Origin: Lactococcus taiwanensis | GTDB taxonomy: Bacteria; Bacillota; Bacilli; Lactobacillales; Streptococcaceae | Assembly (NCBI RefSeq): GCF_014905395.1 | Contig: NZ_BNDT01000001.1 | Location: 1-64,000 of the forward strand | DNA length: 64,000 bases | Reading direction: 5' to 3' | Part shown: in pieces, positions 16,088 through 25,107 of the stretch | Layout: every line of letters starts with the position of its first letter | Numbering within the stretch: position 1 is the first letter of the stretch | The notes under the pieces: generated by a model | What the model was told of the DNA's origin: nothing | What the model saw: only the letters and a program-made list of their open reading frames with translations | The model's database searches: none | Position numbers and translations under genes: made by a program

Positions 16088-18487
16088 ATGAAGCTTTCTA
16101 CAGAACAATTTAAACATGATTTTGAAGAACGTTTAACTTCAAAATTTGCAATCGAGCTCGCTAAGGCTGGTGCACAAGAAAAGTACGGCGCCTTATCTTC
16201 GGTGGTAAAGAATTATTACTCAAGTATCTGGGCAGCTGACAACCACTATAAAGATGAGAGTAATAAAAAGCAAGCTTATTATTTCTCTATTGAGTTTTTG
16301 CCCGGAAAAATGCTTAAGTCTAATCTCCTAAACCTAGGAATTTTAGATACTGTACGAGAAGGACTGAGTGATTTAGGGATAGATCTTGATGAGATTGCCC
16401 TTGAAGAACCTGACATGGCAATTGGGAATGGCGGTTTAGGACGATTAGCCAGCTGTTTTATGGATTCTGCAGCTTCAACGGGTCTACCACTTAATGGAAA
16501 TGGAATCCGTTATCGCTATGGACTGTTTAAGCAAAAAATCGTTGATGGTTTTCAGGTCGAGTTGCCTGATTCATGGTTAGACAATGGGAATCCATGGGAG
16601 GTTAGGCGTTATGATAAAGCAGTAGAAGTTTGCTTTGGAGGAGAAGTCTGGCTTGAGGATGATGGCGAAGGGCATTTTATTCCCCATTATCAAAACCAAG
16701 AGCGGGTGCTTGCGGTTCCTTATGATACTCCAATGGTGGGTTTTGAAAATACCACGGTCAATAATATGTGTCTTTGGCGTTCTGAAGTTCCCAAAGATTT
16801 AGACCTCCGGTTCCAAAATCTCGAGTACATGAATCAAACTGCAATGCTTTCCTCTGAGTTGTATCCTAATGATTCAGATTATAATGGTCAACTCCTTCGC
16901 TTAAAACAAGAATATTTCTTTGTTTCAGCAGGTCTTCAACGAATTTTGCATCACTATAAAGCTACAAAGCAAGCGCCAATCACGCATATCAGCGATTTTA
17001 TTTCAGTCCATATTAATGATACACATCCCGCTTTATGTGTGGCTGAGTTTATGCGTCTTCTTATTGATGAGTATCGGATAACGTGGGAAAGGGCTTGGAA
17101 TATTACGGTTAAAGTAATGTCTTACACTAACCATACGATCTTGTCAGAAGCTTTGGAAAAATGGCCTGAAGAAATGGTGAAGTCACTCTTACCTCGGCTG
17201 TATCAAATTATCATCGAAATCGATCGGCGACGGACGGCGGAGCTTTTACCAAAAGTTGGTGCTAAATTGGTTCATAGCACTAGGATTGTAAAAGATGGAC
17301 AAATCCATATGGCCCATCTTGCAATAATTGGTTCGCACTCGACAAATGGTGTGGCAAAATTACATTCTGATTTGTTGAAAGATGTTGAATTGCATGATTT
17401 TTATCTGATTTATCCAGAGCGCTTTAATAATAAAACGAACGGAATCGCTGACCGGCGTTGGAGTCAAATTGCAAACGAGCCACTCTCAAAGGTGCTCGAT
17501 GAAACAATTGGGAAGAAGTGGCGATCTGATTTAAAAGAGCTCAAACTTTTAGAATCTTATAAAGAAGATGATGCCACATTGCAACGTCTACAAGAAGCGA
17601 AGTATGAGGACAAGGTAAAGCTTGCGAAATTAATTGAGGAACGCAATGGGATAGTGGTCAATCCAACTGCACTTTTTGACGTACAGGTCAAAAGGCTTCA
17701 TGCTTATAAAAGACAACTTTTGAATGTTTTTCATATCATGAAGTTGTATTTTGAAATTAAAGAGAATCCAACAGCTGACCGTACAGCGCGGGTGCATATT
17801 TTTGGGGCTAAAGCAGCTCCAGGATATCATTATGCGAAGGCCATTATTAAATGTATCAATGAAATTGCTCGTTTAATAAATAACGATCCTGATATTGGTG
17901 ACCAACTTAAAGTCGTGTTCTTAGAAAATTATAATGTCTCCTTAGCTGAAGTTATCATTCCTGCGGCTAATGTAGGCGAACAAATTTCTCTGGCTTCAAA
18001 GGAAGCATCTGGAACATCAAACATGAAATTTATGTTGAATGGTGCTCTAACTATTGGAACGTTGGATGGGGCGAACATTGAAATTTTTGAAGCAGCGGGT
18101 TATGAGAATGGTTTTGTTTTTGGTTTAACTAAAGATGAGGTTTATGATTATTATAAAAATGGTAATTACAATTCTCGTGATATCTATGAACAAAATCCAC
18201 TGGTTCATCGGATTTTAGATACCTTTGTAGATGGAACAATTCCAAATATTTCAGCTGAAGGACAACAGATCTTCGATTCTTTGACAACTTATAATGATGA
18301 GTATTTTGTTTTGCGAGATTTTAATGATTATGTACGGGCACAAGAAGCACTTGAAAAATGCTATCAGGATCAAAAAGCATGGACTCAAGCTGCTTTAATG
18401 AACATTGCTAATGCCGGTCATTTTAGCTCTGATCGGACCATTCGAGAATATGCAGATGATATCTGGCACATTAAAGCTAAAAAATAA
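16088..18487 (+). CDS. glgP: Glycogen phosphorylase
   Basis: 799 residues, GT35. It releases glucose-1-phosphate from glycogen or maltodextrin. The PLP-binding lysine lies in EASGTSNMKFMLNGALTIGT; GNGGLGRLASCFMDS and HINDTHPAL are further family signatures. AAAAGGAGGGG precedes the ATG. Length is that of the bacterial maltodextrin/glycogen phosphorylases. A dispersed palindrome and then a strong terminator follow the stop, marking the end of the glgCDAP message. Confidence 0.96.
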   Translation: MKLSTEQFKHDFEERLTSKFAIELAKAGAQEKYGALSSVVKNYYSSIWAADNHYKDESNKKQAYYFSIEFLPGKMLKSNLLNLGILDTVREGLSDLGIDLDEIALEEPDMAIGNGGLGRLASCFMDSAASTGLPLNGNGIRYRYGLFKQKIVDGFQVELPDSWLDNGNPWEVRRYDKAVEVCFGGEVWLEDDGEGHFIPHYQNQERVLAVPYDTPMVGFENTTVNNMCLWRSEVPKDLDLRFQNLEYMNQTAMLSSELYPNDSDYNGQLLRLKQEYFFVSAGLQRILHHYKATKQAPITHISDFISVHINDTHPALCVAEFMRLLIDEYRITWERAWNITVKVMSYTNHTILSEALEKWPEEMVKSLLPRLYQIIIEIDRRRTAELLPKVGAKLVHSTRIVKDGQIHMAHLAIIGSHSTNGVAKLHSDLLKDVELHDFYLIYPERFNNKTNGIADRRWSQIANEPLSKVLDETIGKKWRSDLKELKLLESYKEDDATLQRLQEAKYEDKVKLAKLIEERNGIVVNPTALFDVQVKRLHAYKRQLLNVFHIMKLYFEIKENPTADRTARVHIFGAKAAPGYHYAKAIIKCINEIARLINNDPDIGDQLKVVFLENYNVSLAEVIIPAANVGEQISLASKEASGTSNMKFMLNGALTIGTLDGANIEIFEAAGYENGFVFGLTKDEVYDYYKNGNYNSRDIYEQNPLVHRILDTFVDGTIPNISAEGQQIFDSLTTYNDEYFVLRDFNDYVRAQEALEKCYQDQKAWTQAALMNIANAGHFSSDRTIREYADDIWHIKAKK

Positions 18488-18488
18488 T

Positions 18489-18508
18489 TACTGACAGGCT
18501 GGTCAGTA
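18489..18508. repeat. Dispersed palindrome copy 6, after glgP
   Basis: TACTGACAGGCTGGTCAGTA, starting 2 bases after the glgP stop and directly upstream of the terminator. Confidence 0.85.
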
Positions 18509-18510
18509 AA

Positions 18511-18542
18511 AAAAGCTCCTGTCAGTCAGTACAGGAGCTTTT
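18511..18542 (+). terminator. Terminator of the glg operon
   Basis: AAAAGCTCCTGT and ACAGGAGCTTTT form a perfect 12-bp stem with an 8-base loop. Confidence 0.88.
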
Positions 18543-18652
18543 AGATATTAAAAAATAGTTTTGATACTGTTCTAACATTGGATAAGTTTATGATAGAATG
18601 AAAGAAGTAGCATCATAAAGTAAGAAATTAATGAGAAATGAAATGAGAGAAG

Positions 18653-20455
18653 ATGTATTATTACAATTCTTGGAGCACAGCGCATAAAAAACCTTTTGGC
18701 GCTATCAGGGTTGGCCAAATGATGGAAGTACTTTTTGATAGCGATAAGCCTCATGTAGAAGTTAAATTCATTATTCGGCGTGATTTTGGTAAACGCTATG
18801 AGTTTAGTATGGAAAGAACGGCAATAGGTAAATTTCGCGTCTTAGTACCATTTGATGTGGGAAGAGGACTTTACTTTTATTATTTCGAGATTTCTGAGCC
18901 GTCAGATTGGGGAAAGATTCGTCATTATTATGGCAGTACGGGAATCGGAGGTGAGGGCATCTTATATGGCAATGAACATGATGTGAAGCCCTATCAGTTG
19001 ACAGTTTATGATGGAGAGGATGTAAGTCCCAAGTGGTATCGTGAAGCTATCTTTTATCAAATTTTTCCTGATCGTTTTCACAATGGAAACGAAGATGGGC
19101 ATATTAATCATCCAAAGCCTAATTCTTTTATCTATGGAACGAAGGCAGATACACCCTTTTATGTCAAAGAAGAAAATGGGGATTTGGCACGGTGGGATTT
19201 TTTTGGGGGCAATCTCCAAGGGATTATCAAAAAAATACCCTATCTTAAAGAACTTGGTGTGACTGCGCTTTATCTCAATCCAATCTTTTCAGCGATAAGT
19301 AATCATCGTTACGATACTAGTGATTATTTAGAGATTGACTCAATGCTCGGAACGCTAGACGATTTTAAAGAGTTGCTCAAGAAAGCCCATGAGTCAGATA
19401 TGCATGTAATATTGGATGGTGTTTTTTCACATGTGGGCAAAAACTCACGCTATTTTAATATCAACGGCGATTATGGTGATAGGGAAGGAGCAGCCAAAAA
19501 TCCTGATTCTCCTTATTTCCAGTGGTTTAAATTTGAAAATTATCCCTTAGAGTATAAATCGTGGTGGGGCATAAAAGATTTGCCTGAGATTGACAAGGAA
19601 AATACTTCCTTCCAAAACTTTATCTATGGGCAGGAGGATTCTGTGCTAGCAAAGTGGAATAAGCTTGGCATAGACGGCTGGCGGCTGGATGTTGCTGATG
19701 AGCTTCCAGACCACTTTATTCGTGGGATTCGAGAGAATTTAGCACATTACCCTGAAAAAGTTTTGATTGGTGAGATTTGGGAAGATGCTTCCAACAAGAT
19801 TTCGTATGGGGCGCGTCGCAACTATATTCTTGGTGAAGGCCTTCAGGGCTGTATGAATTATCCTTTTCGAGATTTGATTATCAACTTTTTGATAGGAAAG
19901 CGCTCAAGTCAAGAGACTGCTCAACGCTTTATGAGTTTATATGAAAATTACCCGCACAGCATCTTTTATGGAAATTTAAATAATCTGGGGACGCATGATA
20001 CTGAGCGTATCTTAACAATGGTTGGATCACGCAATAATCTACTCGCTATTGCGATGTTGTTTAGCTTACCTGGCGTACCTTGTATTTACTATGGAGATGA
20101 GGTTGCACTTACAGGTGGTAAAGACCCTGATAATCGCAAATATTTTCCATGGGAAAAACCTAGAGATGAAGTTTTTCAAACTTATCAAGTTTGGTCGAAA
20201 AAACGAGTGAAAGAACAAGTACTGATTCAGGGGGACTTTTCGATGTTTTTCACTCCCACTTTATTGGGGATTCTGCGCTACACAGAGCAAGATGTATATG
20301 TTCAATTGATTAATTCGAATGAAGAAAATTTCACACTCAATTTTAAAGAAATTACCTTTTTACAGCCGCTCGACTTTCTTTCATTATTGGAACAATCTTT
20401 AAAGGATATTGAAATCCCAGGTAAGTCCCAAATCAATTTGATTCTATCACGCTAA
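18653..20455 (+). CDS. apu: GH13 neopullulanase/amylopullulanase-type glucan hydrolase
   Basis: 600 residues, cytoplasmic (no signal peptide). An N-terminal beta domain (about 1-120) precedes a GH13 catalytic barrel with the four conserved regions: GVFSHVG, DGWRLDVADE (nucleophile Asp), LIGEIWED (acid Glu) and LGTHDTER (stabilising Asp). The N-domain plus YREAIFYQIFPDRF matches the neopullulanase/cyclomaltodextrinase subgroup, which hydrolyses alpha-1,4 and some alpha-1,6 bonds. The ribosome-binding site (AGAGAAG) is close to the ATG. It follows the glg terminator with its own upstream region of about 110 bases, so it may be transcribed separately. It lies at the position of the lactococcal apu gene. 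Confidence 0.88.
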   Translation: MYYYNSWSTAHKKPFGAIRVGQMMEVLFDSDKPHVEVKFIIRRDFGKRYEFSMERTAIGKFRVLVPFDVGRGLYFYYFEISEPSDWGKIRHYYGSTGIGGEGILYGNEHDVKPYQLTVYDGEDVSPKWYREAIFYQIFPDRFHNGNEDGHINHPKPNSFIYGTKADTPFYVKEENGDLARWDFFGGNLQGIIKKIPYLKELGVTALYLNPIFSAISNHRYDTSDYLEIDSMLGTLDDFKELLKKAHESDMHVILDGVFSHVGKNSRYFNINGDYGDREGAAKNPDSPYFQWFKFENYPLEYKSWWGIKDLPEIDKENTSFQNFIYGQEDSVLAKWNKLGIDGWRLDVADELPDHFIRGIRENLAHYPEKVLIGEIWEDASNKISYGARRNYILGEGLQGCMNYPFRDLIINFLIGKRSSQETAQRFMSLYENYPHSIFYGNLNNLGTHDTERILTMVGSRNNLLAIAMLFSLPGVPCIYYGDEVALTGGKDPDNRKYFPWEKPRDEVFQTYQVWSKKRVKEQVLIQGDFSMFFTPTLLGILRYTEQDVYVQLINSNEENFTLNFKEITFLQPLDFLSLLEQSLKDIEIPGKSQINLILSR

Positions 20456-20488
20456 AAAATTACTGACAGCCTGGTCAGTAATTTTTTT
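20454..20488. terminator. Bidirectional terminator after apu formed by a palindrome copy
   Basis: AAAAAATTACTGAC pairs with GTCAGTAATTTTTT around AGCCTG; a T run follows on the plus strand. Confidence 0.82.
20461..20480. repeat. Dispersed palindrome copy 7, in the apu terminator
   Basis: TACTGACAGCCTGGTCAGTA. Confidence 0.85.
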
Positions 20489-20604
20489 ATGAGAAAAGTT
20501 ATTTTGATAAATAACCTTCAAAAAATAGAAGAAACTTAGAAAGTTTCTTATTGTATCTGTTTGTCCCGCGTTTTCAAAGAAATCTGTATAGATAAAATTG
20601 TTTG

Positions 20605-20638
20605 ACAACTTGACAAGTTGTATAGAAAACTTTATAAT
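20605..20638 (+). promoter_or_regulatory. dtpT promoter with an overlapping palindromic operator
   Basis: TTGACA (20610-20615) and TATAAT (20633-20638) are 17 bases apart. ACAACTTG-A-CAAGTTGT (20605-20621) is a perfect 8-bp inverted repeat centred inside the -35 box, where a bound repressor would block RNA polymerase. It does not resemble the CodY motif. Predicted transcription start is 20645, one base before the dtpT ATG. Confidence 0.75.
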
Positions 20639-20645
20639 ATATTTT

Positions 20646-22139
20646 ATGGAAAATTTAAATAAAAAAGAAAAAACATTCTTCGGGCAACCGCGTGGGTTGC
20701 TGACGCTTTTCCAAACAGAGTTTTGGGAGCGATTTTCTTACTATGGGATGCGCGCCATCCTGGTTTACTACTTGTATGCTTTAACGACAGCTGATAATGC
20801 TGGTTTGGGACTTCCTAAAACGCAAGCGATGGCTATCGTAAGTATCTATGGTGCGTTAGTTTATTTATCAACAATTGTTGGTGGATGGATTGCAGACCGC
20901 TTGCTCGGGGCTTCGCAAACGATTCTTGTCGGAGGGATTCTCATCACCTTAGGACACGTTGCGTTAGCTACTCCATTTGGTTTAACTTCATTGTTCGTGG
21001 CATTATTCTTAATTATTTTGGGAACAGGGATGCTTAAACCAAATATCTCAAACATGGTGGGGCATTTGTATTCTAAAGAAGACCCTCGCCGTGATACAGG
21101 ATTTAACATCTTCGTTGTCGGTATCAACATGGGATCATTGATTGCTCCTCTGATTGTAGGGACAGTTGGTCAAGGAATAAATTATCACCTTGGTTTCTCG
21201 CTGGCTGCTATCGGGATGATTGTAGCACTCTTTGTATATTGGTACGGCCGCATTCGTCATTTCCCAGAAATTGGACGTAAGCCTTCTAATCCTATGGATG
21301 CGAAAGCAAAACGTAATTTCTTGATTAGCTTAGTCGTTGTGATTATCGTTGCCTTTGCGGCTTTCTTTGCGCTTTATAAAGCGAGCCCTGAGCATTTTAT
21401 TGATAACTTTATCAATGTTTTGTCAATCGTTGGGATTGTGGTACCCATCATCTATTTTGTAATGATGTTTACGTCTAAAAAAGTAGAGACTGATGAACGT
21501 CGTAAGTTAACAGCTTATATCCCCCTCTTTTTATCTGCTATTGTTTTTTGGGCTATTGAAGAACAAAGCTCAACAATCATTGCAGTATGGGGTGAATCTC
21601 GTTCTAATTTAAATCCAACTTGGTTTGGTATCACTTTCCACATTGACCCCTCATGGTATCAATTGCTTAATCCCCTCTTTATCGTTGTGCTCTCTCCTCT
21701 CTTTGTTCGTCTTTGGAACAAATTAGGTGATCGCCAACCTTCAACCATCGTGAAATTTGGTTTTGGTTTGTTGTTAACAGGGGCTTCTTACCTCATCATG
21801 ACATTGCCAGGTTTACTTAACGGGACAGCTGGTCGTGCGAGTGCTTTGTGGCTTGTACTTATGTTTGCGGTTCAAATGGCTGGTGAACTTCTCGTTTCGC
21901 CGGTTGGGCTTTCTGTATCAACAAAACTGGCACCTGTCGCCTTCCAATCTCAAATGATGGCTATGTGGTTCTTGGCTGACTCAACATCACAAGCAATTAA
22001 TGCACAGATTGCACCTTTCTTTAATGCTTCCACAGAAGTTCACTTCTTTGGTATTGTTGGGATTATCGGTATCGCTGTCGGCATCATCTTGTTGTTAGTC
22101 AAACGCCCAATTCTAAAATTAATGGGCGACGTACGTTAA
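20646..22139 (+). CDS. dtpT: Di-/tripeptide:proton symporter
   Basis: 497 residues, PTR/POT family. It takes up di- and tripeptides with protons. Signature [19 protein letters not shown] near the N-terminus (E-x-x-E-R-F-x-Y-Y) and [19 protein letters not shown] and [19 protein letters not shown] in the C-terminal half; about 14 membrane helices. The sequence agrees closely with lactococcal DtpT as I remember it, including the 497-residue length from this ATG. A longer frame from 20598 would place the promoter inside the gene, so I reject it. The transcript appears leaderless. Confidence 0.96.
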   Translation: MENLNKKEKTFFGQPRGLLTLFQTEFWERFSYYGMRAILVYYLYALTTADNAGLGLPKTQAMAIVSIYGALVYLSTIVGGWIADRLLGASQTILVGGILITLGHVALATPFGLTSLFVALFLIILGTGMLKPNISNMVGHLYSKEDPRRDTGFNIFVVGINMGSLIAPLIVGTVGQGINYHLGFSLAAIGMIVALFVYWYGRIRHFPEIGRKPSNPMDAKAKRNFLISLVVVIIVAFAAFFALYKASPEHFIDNFINVLSIVGIVVPIIYFVMMFTSKKVETDERRKLTAYIPLFLSAIVFWAIEEQSSTIIAVWGESRSNLNPTWFGITFHIDPSWYQLLNPLFIVVLSPLFVRLWNKLGDRQPSTIVKFGFGLLLTGASYLIMTLPGLLNGTAGRASALWLVLMFAVQMAGELLVSPVGLSVSTKLAPVAFQSQMMAMWFLADSTSQAINAQIAPFFNASTEVHFFGIVGIIGIAVGIILLLVKRPILKLMGDVR

Positions 22140-22157
22140 TGAAATAAAAGGGAGAAT

Positions 22158-22188
22158 AAAGATCTATCAGAAGTGGTAGGTCTTTTTT
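22158..22188 (+). terminator. Terminator of dtpT
   Basis: AGATCTATCA and TGGTAGGTCT form a 10-bp stem with two G-T pairs and a 4-base loop, followed by six T. Confidence 0.78.
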
Positions 22189-22451
22189 AGTTGTACATAA
22201 CAGTGTGTTGATTATGTTAAAAGAAATTGACAGTTAAATAATTTTTATCTCCGCTTACATCATGTTAAAATAAAGTGTAAAGAAATTTAAATAATAGGCA
22301 AATGGTGCCCAATTACTAGAAATTAGGGTGAAAAAAGAAAAATCAAGGAATTTATTTATCTCATCGACATTATTATTTTTCTTTGAGAAAAAATTTCTTT
22401 TTTTGTTCTGTCTTGGGGTATCTTTGTGGAAAAAAATTGGAGGTTGGTTAA
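22189..22451 (+). promoter_or_regulatory. cydA upstream region
   Basis: TGTTAAAAT (22263-22271) is a possible extended -10 about 180 bases before cydA. The AT-rich leader contains an imperfect repeat CCAATTA/AAATTAGG near 22310-22326. I find no clear Rex, Flp or CcpA site. The leader ends with an ATTGGAGG ribosome-binding site. Confidence 0.35.
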
Positions 22452-23933
22452 ATGTTAACCATTGAAAATCTCGCGCGCTTTCAGTTCGCGATGACAACAA
22501 TTTTCCACTTTTTCTTCGTTCCACTTTCTGTAGGTACAGTCTTTATGACTGTTCTTATGGAAACAATTTATGTTAAAACGGGCGATGAAAAGTGGAAAAA
22601 ACGCACAAAGTTCTTTGGCTCAATAATGCTTTTGTCCTTTGCAGTTGGTGTGGTAACAGGAATTATTCAAGAATTCCAGTTTGGTATGAACTGGTCAGAT
22701 TATTCCCGTTATGTCGGAGATATTTTTGGGGCCCCCCTTGCTGTTGAAGCGCTCCTTGCGTTCTTTTTAGAATCAACCTTCCTGGGAGTTTGGATGTTTG
22801 GTTGGGATAAACTGGGTAAGAAACTTCACTGTGCGACATTATGGATTGTATTTATAGGAACTTTTCTTTCCTCACTCTGGATTTTAGCAGCCAACTCTTG
22901 GATGCAAAATCCTGTTGGTTACGAAGTGAAAGACGGTCGTGCAACTTTAACAAGCTTTTCGGCCTTACTTACAAATCCCCAAACCATTTTAGAGTTTAGT
23001 CACGTAGCGACAGGGTTTTTAGTTACTGGGGGCTTTGTTATTGCAGGAGTTTCTGCATACCAGATCCTTAAAAAGCGTGAAATTGACATGTTCAAACCAG
23101 TTTTACGCCTGGGACTTCTAGTTGCTCTTATTGGAGCGCTAGGAAACTTTGTAGCTGGTGACCAACAAATGCTCGAAGTTCAACGTACACAGCCTATGAA
23201 ATTTGCTGCTACCGAAGGGGTTTATGAAACAACACCTGACCCAGCAGCATGGGATATGGTTGCCTTCTTTAACGAGGCAGAACACCGAGAAGTCTTTGGT
23301 ATTCAAATCCCTTATATGCTCTCTATTCTGACCTACCACCGTCCTAGCGGTTCGGTCGAAGGAATGAACGAGATTAATGCCAAACTTCAAAAACAATTCC
23401 CTGAGGTGGCTAAGGAAATCGGTGGAAATTTCTTCCCACCTGTTACAGCACTTTTCTGGACATTCCGGGTTATGGCAGGGTTGTCGATGGCAATGATTTT
23501 ACTCTCAGCTGTCGGTCTGTTTTTAACACGTAAGAAAAAACCAAGCTTATATGAAAATAATTTTGGCTTGCAAGTTTATCGGTGGTTCTTATTTGCTCCA
23601 TTTTTGGCCATCACATCAGGATGGTTAGTGACAGAACTCGGACGGTATCCATGGACTGTCTATGGCCTGTTTACAATCCGGGATTCTGTTTCTCCTAATG
23701 TTTCCGTTGGTTCTTTGATTTTCTCCAATGTAGTTTATTTCCTTTTGTTCTGTTTCCTTGGAGGAGTAATGATTTATTTCACTATTCAACATATGAAAAA
23801 AGGAGTGGAAGGTGCCGAAACAGCCTATGTTTCACTCGATGCCTTTACGCAAGATGCCTTTAGTGGCCTTTCGGAAGAGGAACAACAAGAACAGACATCA
23901 GATAAAAATGAAGAAGAGGGGACTGATAAATAA
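22452..23933 (+). CDS. cydA: Cytochrome bd quinol oxidase subunit I
   Basis: 493 residues, nine membrane helices. It carries hemes b558, b595 and d and the quinol site, and reduces oxygen to water. His in TTIFHFFFVPLSVG is the axial ligand near the N-terminus; GRYPWTVYG is the conserved motif before the last helices; the Q-loop is the short Firmicute type. An acidic Glu-rich tail follows the last helix. Lactococci need external heme to make it work. The stop overlaps cydB (TAATG). Confidence 0.96.
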   Translation: MLTIENLARFQFAMTTIFHFFFVPLSVGTVFMTVLMETIYVKTGDEKWKKRTKFFGSIMLLSFAVGVVTGIIQEFQFGMNWSDYSRYVGDIFGAPLAVEALLAFFLESTFLGVWMFGWDKLGKKLHCATLWIVFIGTFLSSLWILAANSWMQNPVGYEVKDGRATLTSFSALLTNPQTILEFSHVATGFLVTGGFVIAGVSAYQILKKREIDMFKPVLRLGLLVALIGALGNFVAGDQQMLEVQRTQPMKFAATEGVYETTPDPAAWDMVAFFNEAEHREVFGIQIPYMLSILTYHRPSGSVEGMNEINAKLQKQFPEVAKEIGGNFFPPVTALFWTFRVMAGLSMAMILLSAVGLFLTRKKKPSLYENNFGLQVYRWFLFAPFLAITSGWLVTELGRYPWTVYGLFTIRDSVSPNVSVGSLIFSNVVYFLLFCFLGGVMIYFTIQHMKKGVEGAETAYVSLDAFTQDAFSGLSEEEQQEQTSDKNEEEGTDK

Positions 23934-24928
23934 TGACAGGTTTACAACTTTTTTGGTTCATCATTGTTGGTGTGCTATTTAGTGGCTTTTTCTTCCTTGA
24001 AGGATTTGACTATGGGGTGGGAATGAGTACAATTACCATAGCCAAAGATAAGCGAGAAATCGAACAAACGATTGGCTCTATCGGGCCCGTTTGGGATTTA
24101 AATGAAGTTTGGCTTTTAACAGCTGGTGGTGCAATGTTTGCCTCTTTCCCTTATTGGTATGCTTCTTTATTTTCTGGCTTCTATCTGGTTTTGTTTTTGA
24201 TTTTGGTCGGTTTAATTTTCCGAGGAGTAACGTTTGAGTTTCGTCATCATTCTCATACAGAGAAGGGCAAAATGATTTGGACACGTATCTTAGGTGTTGC
24301 AAGTTTTGCTATTCCTTTCCTTTTTGGTCTCATGTTTACGGCGATGATTCAAGGGGTACCGATGGATGAAAAAGGAAATGTTATGGCTACCTTTACCACT
24401 TATGTGAATTTCCTTTCAGTCGTAGGAGGAGTAGCAGTGATGCTTCTTTCATGGCTGCATGGTCTGAATTACTTGGCCCTTAAAACGGAAGGCGATTTAC
24501 GAGAACGCGCGGCACGTGTAGCAAATAAATTATACTTCGTGCTTTATGCAGGAGAAGTCGTTTTCGCTATTTTAGTGGCGCTTTATACAGATTTCTTTGA
24601 TAAACATTTCCTAGGAACGCTCATATTGCTTGCTGTTATCGTGGTATTAACACTTATCGCTCATTTGTCAGTACGTGCTAAAAAAGAAATGACTGCTTTT
24701 CTGGCTTCTGGATTGACTTTCATCGCCTTGGTCGCTTTAATTTTCCAAGGCATGTTCCCACGTGTAATGATCGCGACTAATGCAGCGCACAGCATCTTGA
24801 TTAAAAATGCGAGCTCCACAGCCTATACTTTGAAGACGATGACCCTTATCACTTTGGTGATTTTACCCTTTGTCTTGATTTATATGGGTTGGACTTACTT
24901 CATTTTTAGAAAACGTATAGAAAAATAA
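23933..24928 (+). CDS. cydB: Cytochrome bd quinol oxidase subunit II
   Basis: 331 residues, eight or nine membrane helices, no heme ligands of its own. The start (LQLFWFIIVGVLFSGFFFLEGFDYG, quoted in part) and PVWDLNEVWLLTAGGAMFA are family signatures. One-base TAATG overlap with cydA gives translational coupling and 1:1 stoichiometry. A hairpin follows the stop, separating cydAB from cydDC. Confidence 0.95.
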   Translation: MTGLQLFWFIIVGVLFSGFFFLEGFDYGVGMSTITIAKDKREIEQTIGSIGPVWDLNEVWLLTAGGAMFASFPYWYASLFSGFYLVLFLILVGLIFRGVTFEFRHHSHTEKGKMIWTRILGVASFAIPFLFGLMFTAMIQGVPMDEKGNVMATFTTYVNFLSVVGGVAVMLLSWLHGLNYLALKTEGDLRERAARVANKLYFVLYAGEVVFAILVALYTDFFDKHFLGTLILLAVIVVLTLIAHLSVRAKKEMTAFLASGLTFIALVALIFQGMFPRVMIATNAAHSILIKNASSTAYTLKTMTLITLVILPFVLIYMGWTYFIFRKRIEK

Positions 24929-24935
24929 ACTTAAA

Positions 24936-24964
24936 GAAAATAACTGGTTAGGCCAGTTATTTTC
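24936..24964 (+). terminator. Hairpin after cydB
   Basis: GAAAATAACTGG and CCAGTTATTTTC form a perfect 12-bp stem with a 5-base loop; the T run is short, so termination may be partial. Confidence 0.65.
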
Positions 24965-24980
24965 AGATTGTACAAAAAAT

Positions 24981-24989
24981 TGTTATAAT
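24981..24989 (+). promoter_or_regulatory. Extended -10 promoter upstream of cydDC
   Basis: TGTTATAAT, with predicted start near 24996. No convincing -35 box. Confidence 0.5.
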
Positions 24990-25016
24990 GAGTGGATAAA
25001 GACTCACCACTACTAA

Positions 25017-25046
25017 GATCAGTATGATTTTTACTGATCAATTTTT
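25017..25046 (+). terminator. Terminator-like hairpin in the cydD leader
   Basis: GATCAGTA and TACTGATC form an 8-bp stem followed by AATTTTTT. It lies between the promoter at 24984 and cydD, so it could end most transcripts after about 50 bases (an attenuator or a short RNA). Confidence 0.55.
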
Positions 25047-25050
25047 TAAG

Positions 25051-25071
25051 AAGGAGACTGATGCCCTATTA
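25051..25071 (+). promoter_or_regulatory. Ribosome-binding site with a three-codon mini-frame before cydD
   Basis: AAGGAG (25051-25056) is followed 4 bases later by ATG CCC TAT TAA. The cydD frame itself only starts at 25108 (GTG) or 25123 (ATG), with no ribosome-binding site nearby; a palindrome hairpin lies between. Confidence 0.45.
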
Positions 25072-25076
25072 AAATT

Positions 25077-25096
25077 TACTGACAGCGTGGTCAGTA
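25077..25096. repeat. Dispersed palindrome copy 8, between ribosome-binding site and cydD
   Basis: TACTGACAGCGTGGTCAGTA, the core of a 15-bp stem (TTAAAATTTACTGAC at 25069-25083 with GTCAGTAAATTTTAA at 25090-25104). Confidence 0.85.
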
Positions 25097-25107
25097 AATT
25101 TTAATGT

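Noticed and set aside
25017-25046. Flp/FNR-type operator in the cydD leader
   Set aside because: The inverted repeat GATCAGTA/TACTGATC does not fit the TTGAT-N4-ATCAA pattern, and the following T run fits a terminator better.
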